DNA of 64,000 nucleotides from Amoebophrya sp. A120. Its lineage: Eukaryota > Sar > Dinophyceae > Syndiniales > Amoebophryaceae. Location of the stretch: positions 1,240,881 through 1,304,880 of the forward strand of contig CAJINV010000004.1 of assembly GCA_905178155.1 (NCBI GenBank). Reading direction: 5' to 3'. This document shows positions 25,119-37,700 of this stretch, one piece after another. Each line of letters starts with the position of its first letter. Position 1 is the first letter of the stretch. The translations under genes and the position numbers were made by a program. The notes beneath the pieces were generated by a model that worked only from the letters and a program-made list of their open reading frames with translations, did not search any database and was not told where the DNA came from.

Positions 25119-28100
25119 CTACCCGTAGACCATTTGGTGCTGGGCCCCGGCGACCGAGACCACCATGCCCTGCTCCCCCGAAATCGCGCTCGTGCAGCCG
25201 CTGGGGTTATTTTTGCAAGTTTTTCACCATGTGAAACTCGTTTATCATTCCAATTGATTCGAACTTCACACAAATTTACTACACAACTTCTGCAAAAAGA
25301 ACTGCACGACCGCCTCTATCGTGGTTGTACCTGAAAATTCCTAATATCTAAACCGTTCCACAAATACCTGATCCCAGCCAACTCTCCATCCGCAAACGTG
25401 ACCAGCCCCTGTCCGGCGGAAATGCAGCCTCCGCCACCCGACCCGAGTTCGATTTCCAGCGTTTTCTTGGATGCCACTGCACTCGACGTTCGTGGTCCAG
25501 CGGGTTTCGTTCTTCCCGCTTGTTTATTCCCCAGTCCACCGGTTACTATTTTTGCGCTTGTAGTTCCGTGCGAAAACTTCTCCGAAACCGGGCAGATTGG
25601 TCGCTTCCCGGCCGTCGCCAGCGTCGTGTAGCTGCTCGTGGGCCGGCGCGCCGCGAGCTGCTGCTGATTGTAGGTGGAGGAGAGGTTGAGCTTCTTCTTG
25701 TTGTACTGTAGAACCGAGTGGTGCACCGCGGAACTGTGAAGATAGTTCGCGAGATCGAGGGATGTTGTTCCCGGTTTGCTGTTAACGTTCTGTTGTTGTA
25801 CCACAACAGCCCCGGAAGAAGAGGAAGAAGATCCTGCTGTTCGACTCGACGGCGCAAAAGCAAACTTCGCGGAGGTACTGCTGCTGCTGGTAGTTGGTTG
25901 TCCTCTAGCTGGTTTTGACGGCGAGACAGCACTTGATGAAGTCACTTCCACACCACGTCCTGCTCCATCTTTCGAGAAATACCTTCCCGGGGCGAACTTC
26001 AAGTCCGCGACCAGAGACAGACTGGGCAGCCGCTGCCCCGTGTGCGTTTCGAAGGCGATTTTCTGCCCGTCGTACCCGCCGGAAAGCAGGAAATTTCCGC
26101 AGTCGCTAAACGCCAGCGACGTGACCGCGGTAGCGTGGCCGCGGAGCTGCTGGACCGCGGTGCCGCTTGCGTGGGTGGCTCGCTTCAGCCCCGACTGCGC
26201 GATGGACAGGCTCGGATTGTTGGCGAGAATGCACCGCGGGTTTTCCGTCCAGGCCGGGTTTGTCAACGTAAGTAGGAAAATTACGCCGTCCTGCCCCCCG
26301 ACCGCCAGCTTGTAGTTCTTCTGGATCGCGTTGTAGACGGAAAAGGCGCAGCTCGTCATGTTCACGTCCCCCGCCACACCGAGCGACCGGCTGAACACCA
26401 GATCCCGGCTGGGGAGGGAAAAAACGAACACTTTGCTGTTCGCACAACCGGCCGCGACGTAGTGCGGCAACACACTCGTCGGTCTCGTGGGCTTCACGAG
26501 GTTAGAGGCCGCGACGGAATACACGGGAAAGCGGCCCGGGATCTGGATGGGGTCCTGCACTTGCTTCGGGAAGTGGACCCACCCGTCCGTCGAACCCATG
26601 GCGTATTCTCCGGACTTCGCCTCGGCGGGGAGGGGACAGATACCTGTGGAGAGTCGTGTGGTGCTGGTGAAGTTCCTTACGTGCATGGAAACATTTCTTT
26701 GCGGATGCTGGTGCCACATCATGCAAGACACGTCGTCAGCACGCCGAAGCACGGAAGATGATGCGAGCAGCTGCAGTTGCAGATGGTCAATTCTTTAATA
26801 CCTGTGCACTCCTGGCAGGGCTGCGTGGCGACGACTTGCGCCGCCGCATCTCCGTCGTTTAGGAGGAAGAGCTGCCCTTTTGACGCGAAAAGATAGTCGT
26901 ACGTTCTTGCTTTCTGGTATGGAGTAGGTAGAAAAATCCTGATAAAGTTTCGGTGAGTAGTTGTATCTGGCTCTACGACGACTTCCGCTCTCACGTGCTC
27001 GTCGCGCATGACAAAAAATGAAAAACTTTCTGCGCAGAACCAACAAATCATGAGAGTTGTACATCAGATTTTCCCTGTCATACGCTTTTCCGCACGACTT
27101 TTGTCGCGGTCACATACTTCTTGTCGTTGATGGTGCTCTGCAGGTTGGCGGCGTCTATTGATGAGCGTTTGATGTTCATTTTCTACTTGTACTTCCGTCA
27201 ACATGCGAAGTGTCAAATTTAACAGCATGATCTCAAGTAACTGTACTATGAGTCACCGCGTTACAAGTACAACAACAGCGCATGAAAATGATCTGTAAAT
27301 ATCATAGAACTACCTGCTCTGTGAATCAGCGCCCTTCTCTCCATGTTGCGCAACACCTTTTTCTTCGGACTCCGGTCCTTCTCGACTAAGATCTCCGCTT
27401 CGTTGACTTCAAAGGCATTGACTTCAAATTTCCTCCCCGCGACCAACACGCTCGGGTTGGAAACCACACCGCCAAGGGAAATCGTGGCAATGTTCTCACG
27501 CTTCAGCGCCGCCGGTTTTTTCGAGAGCGGCTGGGCAGTGAGAGGCCGGGACGAAGCGGCCGACCTGGCAGTGCCTGTTGATGTTGCGGTTTCATTTACA
27601 TATGAAGGAGTTGATCTTGAGGACAAGAGCAGGACTCCGACTCACCACGTCGGAATAAAACTTTAATTAAAGTTCTGATGTGATGAGGATGCTTTGAGGG
27701 ATCTTCGACGTCGCCGTTGGTTGTACATTTGCAAACTATCGGGAAAAGAAATCAAAGTGCACGTCTAGGTAGAGACGCGTGCTGAAGAATTATACCTGGC
27801 CTACTAGAGCTCGCCGGCCTCGTCCCTGTGGCAATTTTCGTCGTGGCACTGGGCCCCCGAATACTGAGGTGGTTGGTGACCTCCTCGTAAAATGCGGATT
27901 CGTACACCCGGTGCACGTCGTATTGGTCGCCGATCAGCACCTCGCTCTGTTCCGTCGTACCGCTGACTGCGCCGTTGACCAAGGCGCGAATCGGGGCACT
28001 GGGCGCCGCGCGGATGTTGTTCAAGGTGAATACCCGCAAGGCCTGCGCGTCCTCGAAAAAAAAGATTTCGCCTTTTGTGGTGCCGAAAAGGGTGTGCACT

Positions 28101-30080
28101 CCGTCGGAAAGAACCACGCAACTTGTGACGGAATCTAGAAGAAAGCATGAGAGAAGAAATTTCTTTGATATAGAATTGAGCAGATCATGTTCAAAATCAT
28201 TCGAACTCTGCATGACAAACAAGGCGACTTCGGATGCAGCGCATATGCGACGCACCAAATCAATCACCAACAATAAAAAACTTACGGTGCTCTATGCTCG
28301 CGTTGCAGACGTTCAGCTCCTCGCAATTGAAGCTTGCCTTGCTACAGCACAGGTTCAGTTTCGGTTGCCTGCGATCCAACGCGTAGAAGCGCGTGCCACA
28401 CTGGGCGCCCCACGTGATAAACCGGAGCGGCGGCTTCTCACCCGGCGATTTGACCTTTTCATGGTATTCGTTGAAGATAAAACGCCGACTTTCGAAATTT
28501 CTGTATGTAGAACATGCGCAGCCGCGCCGGGCTCAGATACACGAACATGCTCTTCCTGTGGCTGTGGTGCCATGTGCTATGCATAATGCATTTGTCCACT
28601 CTTGCCCTCCTGAAACTGAACCTCTATACCTTATAAAAATATCTCTGCTCCACTGCGTTTGCCGTCGATTCGGAGCGAATGCTCCGGTCGACCACATTAT
28701 TTCCCGGGTTGTTGTTCTGCTTGTACTTGAGCGTGTGGAAATTGATGATCTTCTCGGAACTGTCCACGACAGGCATCGCGGTGATCCCCCGAATCCCGAC
28801 GGCGCCCACGCTCAGCGCACTCTGCATCCCGGACACTTGCCACAGCGGTTTCTCTGTTTCATTTTGAACAAAATCTGTCTCGTCGTATAATTCTTCTAGT
28901 ACTTTTAGCATCCGTATTCTTTTTGTTACCAATGTCGGGATTGAAACATCATTCATCCTTTTTCAAATCGCTCGTTGCACATGAAACCCGCATCAACATT
29001 TCTACAGCTCTGAAAGTACAACAACTCCACACCAAAATAGTAACCCCGCCCTGCAAGAACTTCTACCTTTGATCACCACTCCGCGTCGCAGCCGTGCCAG
29101 GTCCCAGACGCAGAGTGTGTGACTTGCGTTTTTCTCGATGGAAATCAATTTGGAACCGTCGGCTACGAAGGCGACCTGCTCGATATCGGTGAGGTGGTAG
29201 AGGAAGGGACCGTAGCCCTTCTCGCGGCCAAAATCCTTGAAGACGACGAGTTCCGTAAACTCCTGATCTGCTTGTTTCACCCCGCCTGCGGCAATCAACG
29301 GCGTGGCAGAGGAGAGGGGAGCCTTTGGTTTTTTTCATCTCTTGTTCCTATATGTAAAGATCATCGCAATTTTTTGGTTCACAGGATAAAACTTCGTGTC
29401 ATGCTGCTCAGACATCAACACCGTCTACATGCGAGCCGCTCTTCTTCCTCACGAGAAGTTAGTTGATTCCTGTTCCTCGAAGTTCAACTAAAGTTCTATA
29501 CCGAGGTGTCCAAAAAGCTGGCTGAAGGCGAGAACCCCAGTGCGGCGACCGGCGACTGCAGATGCAGAAAGGCCTGGGATATGGGAGTGTCAGAATCGAA
29601 ATTGACAAAATCGAAAAATTTGCGATGCACAAAATCGATGTCAGTTGGAGCCTCAGTTTTCAAGTGGCGCATGACAAATTTCGGGAGCATCAAAATCCAG
29701 TCTGTCATGCTTTTTGGGGAAAGAAGGCTGCTCCTGTCATGCTACTGTGGCAGCACATTGCATACCCCTAAACAGGCTTACAATCGGCCTCATATGCCTG
29801 CTCCCCAATACAGGCCTTCAGTGCTCATGCTCTACATTTTAAGTATGCATGACAAGTTTTTCGATTTTGACGACTTCGATCCTGACACATCCATATGGGA
29901 GTCGTCTTCGATGTTGTGCACGACGACAACACTGGACGCCGCGTAAATGAGACTCTCCTCGAAGGGAAACACGCCAATGTCCGCGTTCCAGCCGGTGACT
30001 CGTTGCAGTGCCGGCGCAATGGCGCTAGTTTCCGTGGCCGCGGGCGCAGGAGACATTTCGATGTCCTGTTCCGCCGACAT
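25119..30080 (-). CDS. Large WD40-repeat protein
   Basis: Beta-propeller scaffold protein, 1036 residues from eleven exons: 30080-29896, 29579-29502, 29322-29067, 28853-28630, 28454-28286, 28134-27796, 27640-27314, 27185-27118, 26913-26802, 26643-25368, 25200-25119 (3111 nt). WD-like blades include VAALGFSPSASF, VAFVADGSKLISI followed by HTLCVWDL, SCVVLSDGVHTLFG, and LRGHATAVTSLAFSDCGNFLLSGGYDG. A Ser/Thr/Gln-rich low-complexity insert lies in the second half. The order of blades and the VWDL motif resemble EML or flagellar CFAP-type WD proteins, but I cannot assign a subfamily. One family 7 introner lies after the first exon; the other introns are GTA...AG. The small exon 27185-27118 and the last exon are the least certain. 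Confidence 0.8.
29580..29895. mobile_element. Introner, family 7
   Basis: 316 bp with long inverted ends of about 45 bp. They begin TATGGGAGTGTCAGAATCG and TATGGATGTGTCAGGATCG. TSD TGGGA at 29575-29579 and 29896-29900. It is the only member of this family in the window. Confidence 0.9.
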
Positions 30081-31064
30081 CGTGGATGTATTGAAGTATT
30101 ACTTAGCCTATCCCTGTGTGCTTGTACTCTTGAAGACTTTCAAGGTTGTTGTTAGTTCCGTAAGAACACTAGTAGTTGTAACAGCTTAGTCAAAAAAAGA
30201 AAAACCTGCTGTCCAAGCACTAGAACCCGTACAACTACTGCACCAGACACGCCCAAACGACGCCACATTCTAGCTTTTTTGCAGCTGTTTCCCTCCACGC
30301 TTCTTTTTGCCATTTTGAGTAGAGAACGTTCCTCTCCTTTGTTTGAACTACGTGCGTCCATGACGATACTCTCCAGAAAGTGAAAAAACTCTCTTATATC
30401 GAATTTCCCGCTTCAACTTTCGCGATCAACAGCTACGGAAAAGCAAAAGGACCAAAGACGAAAATTTGAAAGAAAAACCGCCAATATGATGCAGTGCACG
30501 ATTTACCAGGTCGTGGTACCAAGCACGGTTAAAGTAGTGTATTAACCGCACGGCAAGAATAGGTTTGTCCTCGCGAACACCAAAATACAGATCTTGCCTG
30601 ATGTGCTTCTGAAATTTCTCCGTTTCCGACTTTTTTACTTCCTTATGACAGTCGTAGCATCCGATAAAGCGCATGAGGAGTCGCTACCGTGGTCACAACG
30701 CGCAGGGGATAGCTCGCCTGTGAAAGTCAACAGCTTCATCTACGCACTGTTTCATGAGGTTTGAAAAAATCGTCATGCTGTGTCGCTGAAAGAGAGGAAG
30801 CAATACTAGACAAGCCGCCGAACAAGCAGGGTCGTGTCGTACACGCCGCTGTGGAGGTCCTTCGCGGCATTTTTACCTGTCGTATGATATTTGTGACGTA
30901 GGTAGACACGATGCTTGCACCACTCACTGCTAAGCGTAGCAAGGCACGAGTAAGTTGTTTGCCCTGCATCAAACGTCGCAACGTTGACTTGTTTGACTTG
31001 ATGCAGTATACTGTAGACTACCGCAATAAAAATAAATCAACAGCACTTCTTTATTCAGCTATAC
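30081..31064. other. Intergenic, possible small gene
   Basis: Between the WD40 gene and RPN5. Contains only the weak candidate at 30426-30969. Confidence 0.4.
30426..30969 (-). CDS. Possible small spliced gene
   Basis: No family recognised. A start at 30969 reads MQGKQLTRALLRLA and continues to a GTAAAA donor. A TTTCAG acceptor near 30790 leads into MTIFSNLMKQCVDEA. A very short (47-nt) GT...AG gap would then connect in phase to LLMRFIGCYDCHKEV and an open stretch with HYFNRAWYHDL. The 3' end may be spliced again at GTAAAT. All joints are guesses from frame and splice dinucleotides only. Confidence 0.25.
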
Positions 31065-34060
31065 TCACTTTTTCTTCGTCATTTTCGCCTTTGCGTCTTG
31101 AATCATGCGTTCCTTTTGTATATGGATTGTAAAACTGTCTGGGTCTGGAAGGATGTGAACTTGTGATGCGCATTTCAGAACACAGACAAATCTCTCATGC
31201 ATAGGCAGCAAAAGATGTCCATTTCCTGTCACCAAAGTGGGGGATTTGTCATACGGAACAAGCAATGCGGAAGCTTCTCGAAATCTGTGATGCTAGGGCT
31301 TCCAGGAAAGATACCCTGTGTCCTGCAAAAACAGCATGACTCTTCCAGACCCACACATTTTTGCATTTGATATTGTATCAGATGCCCGGTTTCTTTCACC
31401 AAATCCAGAACCCGGTCGATGCACCCGGCCCAGTTGTTCAGTTTGTCCTCCGGCTTGGGCTCGTCCCCAAACCGCACCAGGCCGGCGGGTCGGTCGATCC
31501 GCGCGTGGATCATCTTGTCGATGACAAGTTCGGAAAGTTCGGTCTCCAGCTCGTTTTGGGTTAGGTGGAGCAGCTGCATCAGCCGCTTGGTTTCTATCCT
31601 GGTGTAGTAGAGGGACACGATCCGCAAGTTGTGCTGGATCACCCGCTTGCGCATCACGCTCCACCTCAGTTCGCCGAAGCTGGAGTCTGTGTTTTAGGAT
31701 TTTGCAGCAAGATTTTTGAATATGTTGCGCATCAGACAAACTGCCACTCGTCAGGTAGTTCAAATGGAAATCAAGACTATAACGACCGCGTTCTTTCCGG
31801 TCATGCTGCACAGGAAACTTGTTCGTTGTGGTCTCACTGTTGCAAAGAACGCGGGCGGCTCCCATTCAAAAAAATCCGATGGGTCTGCTAGTAACTAACA
31901 TCAATCGTATACTCAATAGTAAAAAAATACCGGTAAAGAGCGGGTGCTGCTTCAGTAAACTTTCAAATTTGAGTGGCCATGCGATCAACTTCGAAGTTCG
32001 GAACTGCTGCATCAAGTCCCTCAGTTTCTCGACCGCCTCCAACTTCTTTCTTGGTACTTCTTTCTCCAACAACGTTGTCATCAGCTCCGTCTGCTCGTCG
32101 GATTTTTTTGCCAACAGCACTAGTAACAGCAAGTGGGACAGGATCGGCTCCCATTTCGGTTGCTCCCCGTCTGCTATAATTTTTGTGGAGAGCGACTTCT
32201 GGTAGCACTTCGCGGCCTCGAGGTACTGCTCTTCGTGGAGGTAGTACTTGACCATGTTACTGTTAAACTCGAGTTTTATCTCTTGGAAATCGTCCGCCTC
32301 CAGAAACTTTTCGTTGATTTTCCTGGACGCAATCTGCACCCGGATGTAGTCCTTGCGAAGGAGCATCAGCCGCATTTGGTTCAAGATGTATTTTGCTTTC
32401 TCCATCTTGTCCATACTGCCGAAGGTCTCGACCTGATACAGTTTTTTTGCGAAGCTGTTTGCACGATATGCCAATTTTATTTTTTTTGCGAAGATTACTG
32501 ACAAAATGCTGCCGAATTGTACGTAATTCTATTTCCTTCTCCGCATGGTACAAATACAATCACAGTCATCACGTAGCTAATATTACTCTCTCTCTACCTA
32601 ATATCACCGATATTTCTTACCTGCACTTCCTGCAACAACTGCGCGGCTTCGTCCAATTTCCCCTCGGCTTCCCTGTCGTCCGCCAATATCCGGATTAACC
32701 TCGCCCGCTCCACTTCAACAAAGATTTTTCCCTCGGTGATACTGTCCAACACTTTCATCAACTCCTCCTTTTTCGGTTTGTTTTTTTCCTTCCCATATTC
32801 CTCTACCCACTTCATCCCCAGGTGCGTGAGGTCCACGATGCACCGCCGCAGCTGCCCGCGTTTTTTGCACAGAATCCCGAAGTATCAAATGCAAAAATGT
32901 CTGGGTCTGGAAAACTTGTGATGCTAAAATGTGAGTGGTGGGCGCACTGCAATACGCAGCCAAGCATGACAAATTTTTGAGCTGCTCTTGTGTTTCGTTT
33001 TCCGCATGGCAAACTGCGTTCTGCATGACAGACAAGAGGCCCTTTTCGTGCCTATGCAACACAGATTCTCGAGTCATACCAGACAAGCATGACAAACTTG
33101 CATTCTTCCAGACCCAGACATTTTTGCATTTGATACGAAGTAGTCCAGCATCTTGCCCCAGTCCTTCGCGTCGTCTTTGTACATGTATTACAATGAAAAA
33201 TGGCCCCACCCCAGAATTTGCAGAAGTTTGTCATGCAAAGTTTCCCAATGAAAGCTTTTTGTATTGCATGAAAGGACTGCGAGCCTTTCTGATGCAGAAT
33301 CTAGGTGCGCAAGGTGCCTTGTGCATAACAGATCCGGCTGCTGTTGGGCTCCTCCGCAACACAAATTTGAGCTGTTCAGCATGGAAAATTTGTGATGCTG
33401 AGATATGCAAGACGGGGAATGTTTCTATTGGAAAGGTTTGCAATACAAATGCTGCCAAGTGCAGGGGTGGGGGCATTTTTCCTTGTAATAACATGAGGAT
33501 CACCTTCTGGCAGAGCTTGCTGCAGTTGAGCGCGTCGCAGGCCTGGCGGCATTTTTTCTCCAGGAGCAAAATCTCCTCCACCGCGTCGTCGTACCGCTTC
33601 GCCTGGATCTGCTATCAAAAGGAAAAATCCCACCTCCCCATACCAAAACGAACTTTCTGATGCTGGATTTGGATACACAAATCGAGTTTGTGTTGCAGTA
33701 GAGGAATGCACGCAGATCCTGAGCCTCGGCGGGGGCCTTTTGGGGTAGGCGCCTAGCATGGTAGACGGCTACCCTGTAGGCCTTACAGCATTACAAAGCG
33801 CCAGCATAACGCGGCGGACAGCCTGAGTGTGCCTTCTTGCAAGACAGACCCGATTTGTGGTCACAAATCAGCAACACAAATTTTCGGATACATATCTTTT
33901 CGATATGGGAAGGGGGGATTTTTCCTTTTGATATCAGCTGGGGAATCTTCTTTTCCAGCAGCTCCTTCACTTCGGTTGTGTAGTCCTCCGTGGCCTTCGC
34001 ATCCTGCGTCAGGCTGTCCAAGCCCATGTGCAGGATCTGCGAAGTGTTCTCGTCCGTCAT
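31065..34060 (-). CDS. RPN5: 26S proteasome lid subunit RPN5/PSMD12
   Basis: Non-ATPase lid subunit of the 19S regulatory particle, a PCI-domain scaffold. Exons: 34060-33934, 33612-33491, 33185-33136, 32882-32621, 32432-31931, 31686-31373, 31120-31065; 1413 nt, 470 residues, close to the human protein (about 456). Family motifs: EGKIFVEVERARL, QVETFGSMDKMEKAKYILNQM, RVIQHNLRIVSLYYTRI, and RLMQLLHLTQNELETELSELV with ARIDRPAGLVRF of the PCI winged helix. The C-terminus GHLIQKERMIQDAK matches the family end exactly across the last introner. Four of six introns are introners from three families; two are GTAAGA...AG and GTATTT...AG. The joint between the 3'-most exons is the cleanest proof of non-canonical splicing in the window. 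Confidence 0.96.
31121..31372. mobile_element. Introner, family 1
   Basis: 252 bp, TSD TTGTA at 31116-31120 and 31373-31377. Removal joins GHLIQ to KERMIQ, the conserved RPN5 C-terminus. Confidence 0.96.
32883..33135. mobile_element. Introner, family 1
   Basis: 253 bp, TSD CGAAG at 32878-32882 and 33136-33140. Confidence 0.95.
33186..33490. mobile_element. Introner, family 3
   Basis: 305 bp, inverted ends TATTACAATGAAAAATGGCC and TATTACAAGGAAAAATGCCC. TSD ACATG at 33181-33185 and 33491-33495. It leaves a 50-nt exon next to the family 1 element. Confidence 0.95.
33613..33933. mobile_element. Introner, family 2
   Basis: 321 bp, ends TATCAAAAGGAAAAATCCC and its inverse. TSD TCTGC on the left, TCAGC on the right. 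Inserted near the RPN5 N-terminus. Confidence 0.93.
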
Positions 34061-34767
34061 TCTTGTGATGTGGTGCTGTAGTCAGGAACGTAGTCTGGTA
34101 CAATTCTATCTATTGAAACGGCACAATTATCCAAACACAAAACCACTTCGGCTAATGGTCCAGAGGGATGATGAACAACGTCGAATGACTTTTATGAGGG
34201 TCTATCTATCGGTACCATGAAAGAGGTCGCTAGAGCAGAAAGTATAGAAAAATTTTCGTTGTTGATACAGGGCTACAACTACTTCTACTTCAAGAGTCAA
34301 AAAGAACTAAGGCGTCGGTTGTTGTGATGTCGTCGCTGATATTGAGGTGACATCCGAGTCTAGCACTAAAATAAGCTTTTGGTCGTGGTGAACTTGAACT
34401 AGTGCAGTCTTACGGAGGAAAGAAATTTTATGATCTGTTCCGGAAAAGACCGTCTGACCTTGTTACAACGGGATAAATCTGTAAAAAGCATACTGCGCTT
34501 GCAGTCTTCATTCGTCGTTGTCGCGGATACAAGTTACGTGAAGTTGAACATCGTAATACACCAGTGCATGCACAGCACAGCAGTGATGGTATGCCTATGT
34601 GCACTTTGCACCACTCAAAATCGTGGTTGCGATTGGTGCTGCGTACACCCAACAAAGGAGTCATTGGTGGTCTTCAAAGTGATAGCGCAAGTCAAAATCA
34701 AATTCAAAACGAACATGCATGTGAGTGGCACGCAAAAATTCTTGTCCGGTCGCCTCGTCGATCATTT
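34061..34767. other. Intergenic upstream of RPN5
   Basis: About 0.7 kb with overlapping short frames on both strands; none has protein character. Confidence 0.45.
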
Positions 34768-37700
34768 TCAGTACTCATCATCATCCGGCGACCTCCCACC
34801 GGTATACCCGCTCGTCATCCAGCTTGATCTCTGCTCGTCTTCCCCGCTTTCCCCCAGGTAAGATCCAAACTCTATTCTGCGGAAAGACGTCCCCACACCA
34901 GAGTCAAGATGGGCAATCTGCTAGACAAATCAGCCAGCTTTGGTTGTTTCGCATGACAAGTTTGTCGTCGTGGTGTAGTCCTGTTTAGGTAGTTCAGCAG
35001 CATTACAGGTCTAGCATATCATGCTGATCACAGCATCACAAATTCCAAAACACGAATGGAAAATGCCTCTCAAGGCACTCCGCATGAGAAACTTTTTTGG
35101 CATGCAGATTTGCATGGGGACGTTCTTACTCAGAATAAACTCCGGCATCGGGGCGGAATCGCCGTTCCCGCCCAGAAATTCTTCAAATAACGCGTATCAC
35201 AGGAAAAAAGTGTTACAGTTACACGACATTTGTTGGAGTTTCTGCATCACAAAGTTGCTCGACATGGCAACGAAAACCTGTGATGCGCAGACTATAAGGG
35301 AAAACACGAATCAAATGAGGCTGGCATGCATTTCCTGCATGACAGAGGTTGTCTGTCTTGCTTGTCTTCCATCAGTAGAGTGTGTAACTGTAACAGTTTT
35401 TTCTCGGGATAGCGCGGCGTCAGATTTTACTGGAACTTGGTGTTTCTCAGCGAGAACGTCAATGTCCACATCGGCGATCTGAGACGATAGAAAAATGAAC
35501 ATAATAGAGACATATGATAGCGTGATGAAGAGCGCGCAAGACAAACGGCACTGCAAGTGCGAATTTCGCATGACAAAATCAAAAACTAGTATCTATACAT
35601 CCACTTCCACTTCTGTGCCGAACGTCGCTGCCCCCGCCGGATCGTTGCCACTGTACAGGTGTGAAAAGGTTGAATTGTCGCTGACGGGCCGTGCAATTTC
35701 CCCGTGATGCTCCGCGACATAATACGAAGTGACGGAATGTGTCGAAAAAGCGGAGGACCCCGCACTCGTAGACGATCCGGTAGAACTCACCGACCCGGTA
35801 GAGTGTGCGCCCTTGCTGTGTGAGGACTGATGCGGCTGTTCTTGCGATGAGGCCGCTGTGCCGCTGACAGCGCTCGTTTTCATGGGCGAAAACGTTGGGA
35901 ATAGGCTGGGTTTGTTCATCTGCGATTGATCCGTTGTAACTCCATAGTGGCTATCTTGTGCAAGAACGTGCGGTGCCACTGATGCTCCTCTCGGGGGCTC
36001 GTCTGAAGACGTAATAATTCCAGGACCGCTGGATAAGTTGTAACTGGAGTTGCCTATTGATGTTCCTTCAGTGGAGGTCCTCTCATGATTCGAGACCCGC
36101 CCCATCTCCAAATCAGAGAGCTGGTCCGGATTCATCCCCACAGCTTGCTTCTCGCTCCTATTCGCATTGGAACTTATTTCCTCCGGATCCACCGTTGGAA
36201 CGGGTTGGAATCTTGTTGTTCCACCGCGCTGTGGTGGTCCTGGTCCTATTTGTATTTGCTGTCCACCAGCACCACTCGCTAGCAAAGTCGCGTTGTGCCT
36301 TCCACTATACAAATAGCTGCTGCAGAAGAAGATCACAAGAGCGAGACAGAAGGAGATGTTCACATCCTTATGAAATGCAAAAATGTCTGGGTCTGGAAGA
36401 GTGCAGAAGTTTGTCATGCACGTTTTGTATGGGCCATGGTGTCTGTGATGCATGCCCTAGCATCACAGACTTCGTGATGCCTATTCCGCATGACAAATGC
36501 CCTCTCCGCGACGTAGCCAAAATTGCATTCCCTTTGCTGCTTATGCAATACAGGTTTTTTTGGAATCCAGATGCAGCATCACAAGTTCGGATTCTTCCAG
36601 ACCCAGACATTTTTGCAGTTGATAATCCTCACCGGCGAACAACAAGTAGTTGAAAAACGTGACCGCCAGCACTTGCACGCAGCTTGCATATCAAGTGCAA
36701 AAGTGTAGTCTGGATCTGGAAACTTGTGATGCTGGGTGGCGTATCATGAGGAGGCCGCAAGTGCTGCCTCAGCATGAGAAGTTTCTGAGCCTCTAGGTGT
36801 TGCCTATTCTGCATGACAAACTGCGTCTCTGCATGACAGAAAAATGGTGCGCTTGGGCAACGCGCATGACAGATTTGAGAGTCATGCCAGACAAGCATGA
36901 CAAACATGCATTCTTCCAGACCCAGACACTTTTACATTTGATAGTGCAAACCCTTTCACAATGTTGTCGAAGTAGGAAAGTAGGAAGCTCGCGCCCAACC
37001 CCTCGGCGGCCTTCACGAGGATGAGGAGTATCACTGGTAAATTGAAGCCGTGGAAGAAGGTTTGGTTGCTGTTTAGCGAAACGAAGCACGCGGTCCCGTT
37101 GAGCAAACAGCCCCACTGGTACATCCAGAGGTTCTTCTTCATAAAACTTTCCTCACTGTCCATCCGCTTCAGCAAAAACTCGTTTACCACCCCGCTGGAA
37201 CCGCTCAGAACGCAGGTCGCGATCACGGCCAGAAACCCGAAAAAGAACTTCTGGTGCTGCTGCGAGCTCAATATTTTTGCGTTTTCTGTTGCACTGTCCG
37301 TTGGTGTTGTAGCTGCTGTGCCAACATCCTGCTCTACTACTACGCCTGGTTGTGGTTGTTCTACAATCGCCTTATTCATCTGCTCGTCGTGGTGTACTAG
37401 GAGTTCTCTGTCCTTCCCCACTTTCGCCACGCACAGACTGCACGCAAGCAAAACGAGCGCGACCCACTGGATCTCATTCAGCTTCTTCTGCATTAACACT
37501 CTCGCAGCGACGGCGGCGCAAAGGACCTTCCCGGTCGAGAAAAGCGCGTAGTAGTGGGGACCAAGGCCGTAGGTGGCGTAGAAGGTCAGGTTGTTCAGAA
37601 TTGCATACCTGAGTTGTATAGGTTGTTCGGCAATAAAAAGTAAAAGGTTTTTGGCATGCATAATTAGAACAAGTAGAGTACCGTTCGAGGGATAGCACCA

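Noticed and set aside
29496-29708. Coding extension of the WD40 exon into 29600-29700
   Set aside because: That stretch is the inside of the family 7 introner; the duplication TGGGA marks the real edge.
35311-35571. Separate small gene with a signal anchor
   Set aside because: The upstream transporter exon has a GTATAG donor in phase with the AG acceptor at 35479, and the joined model closes at 2151 nt.
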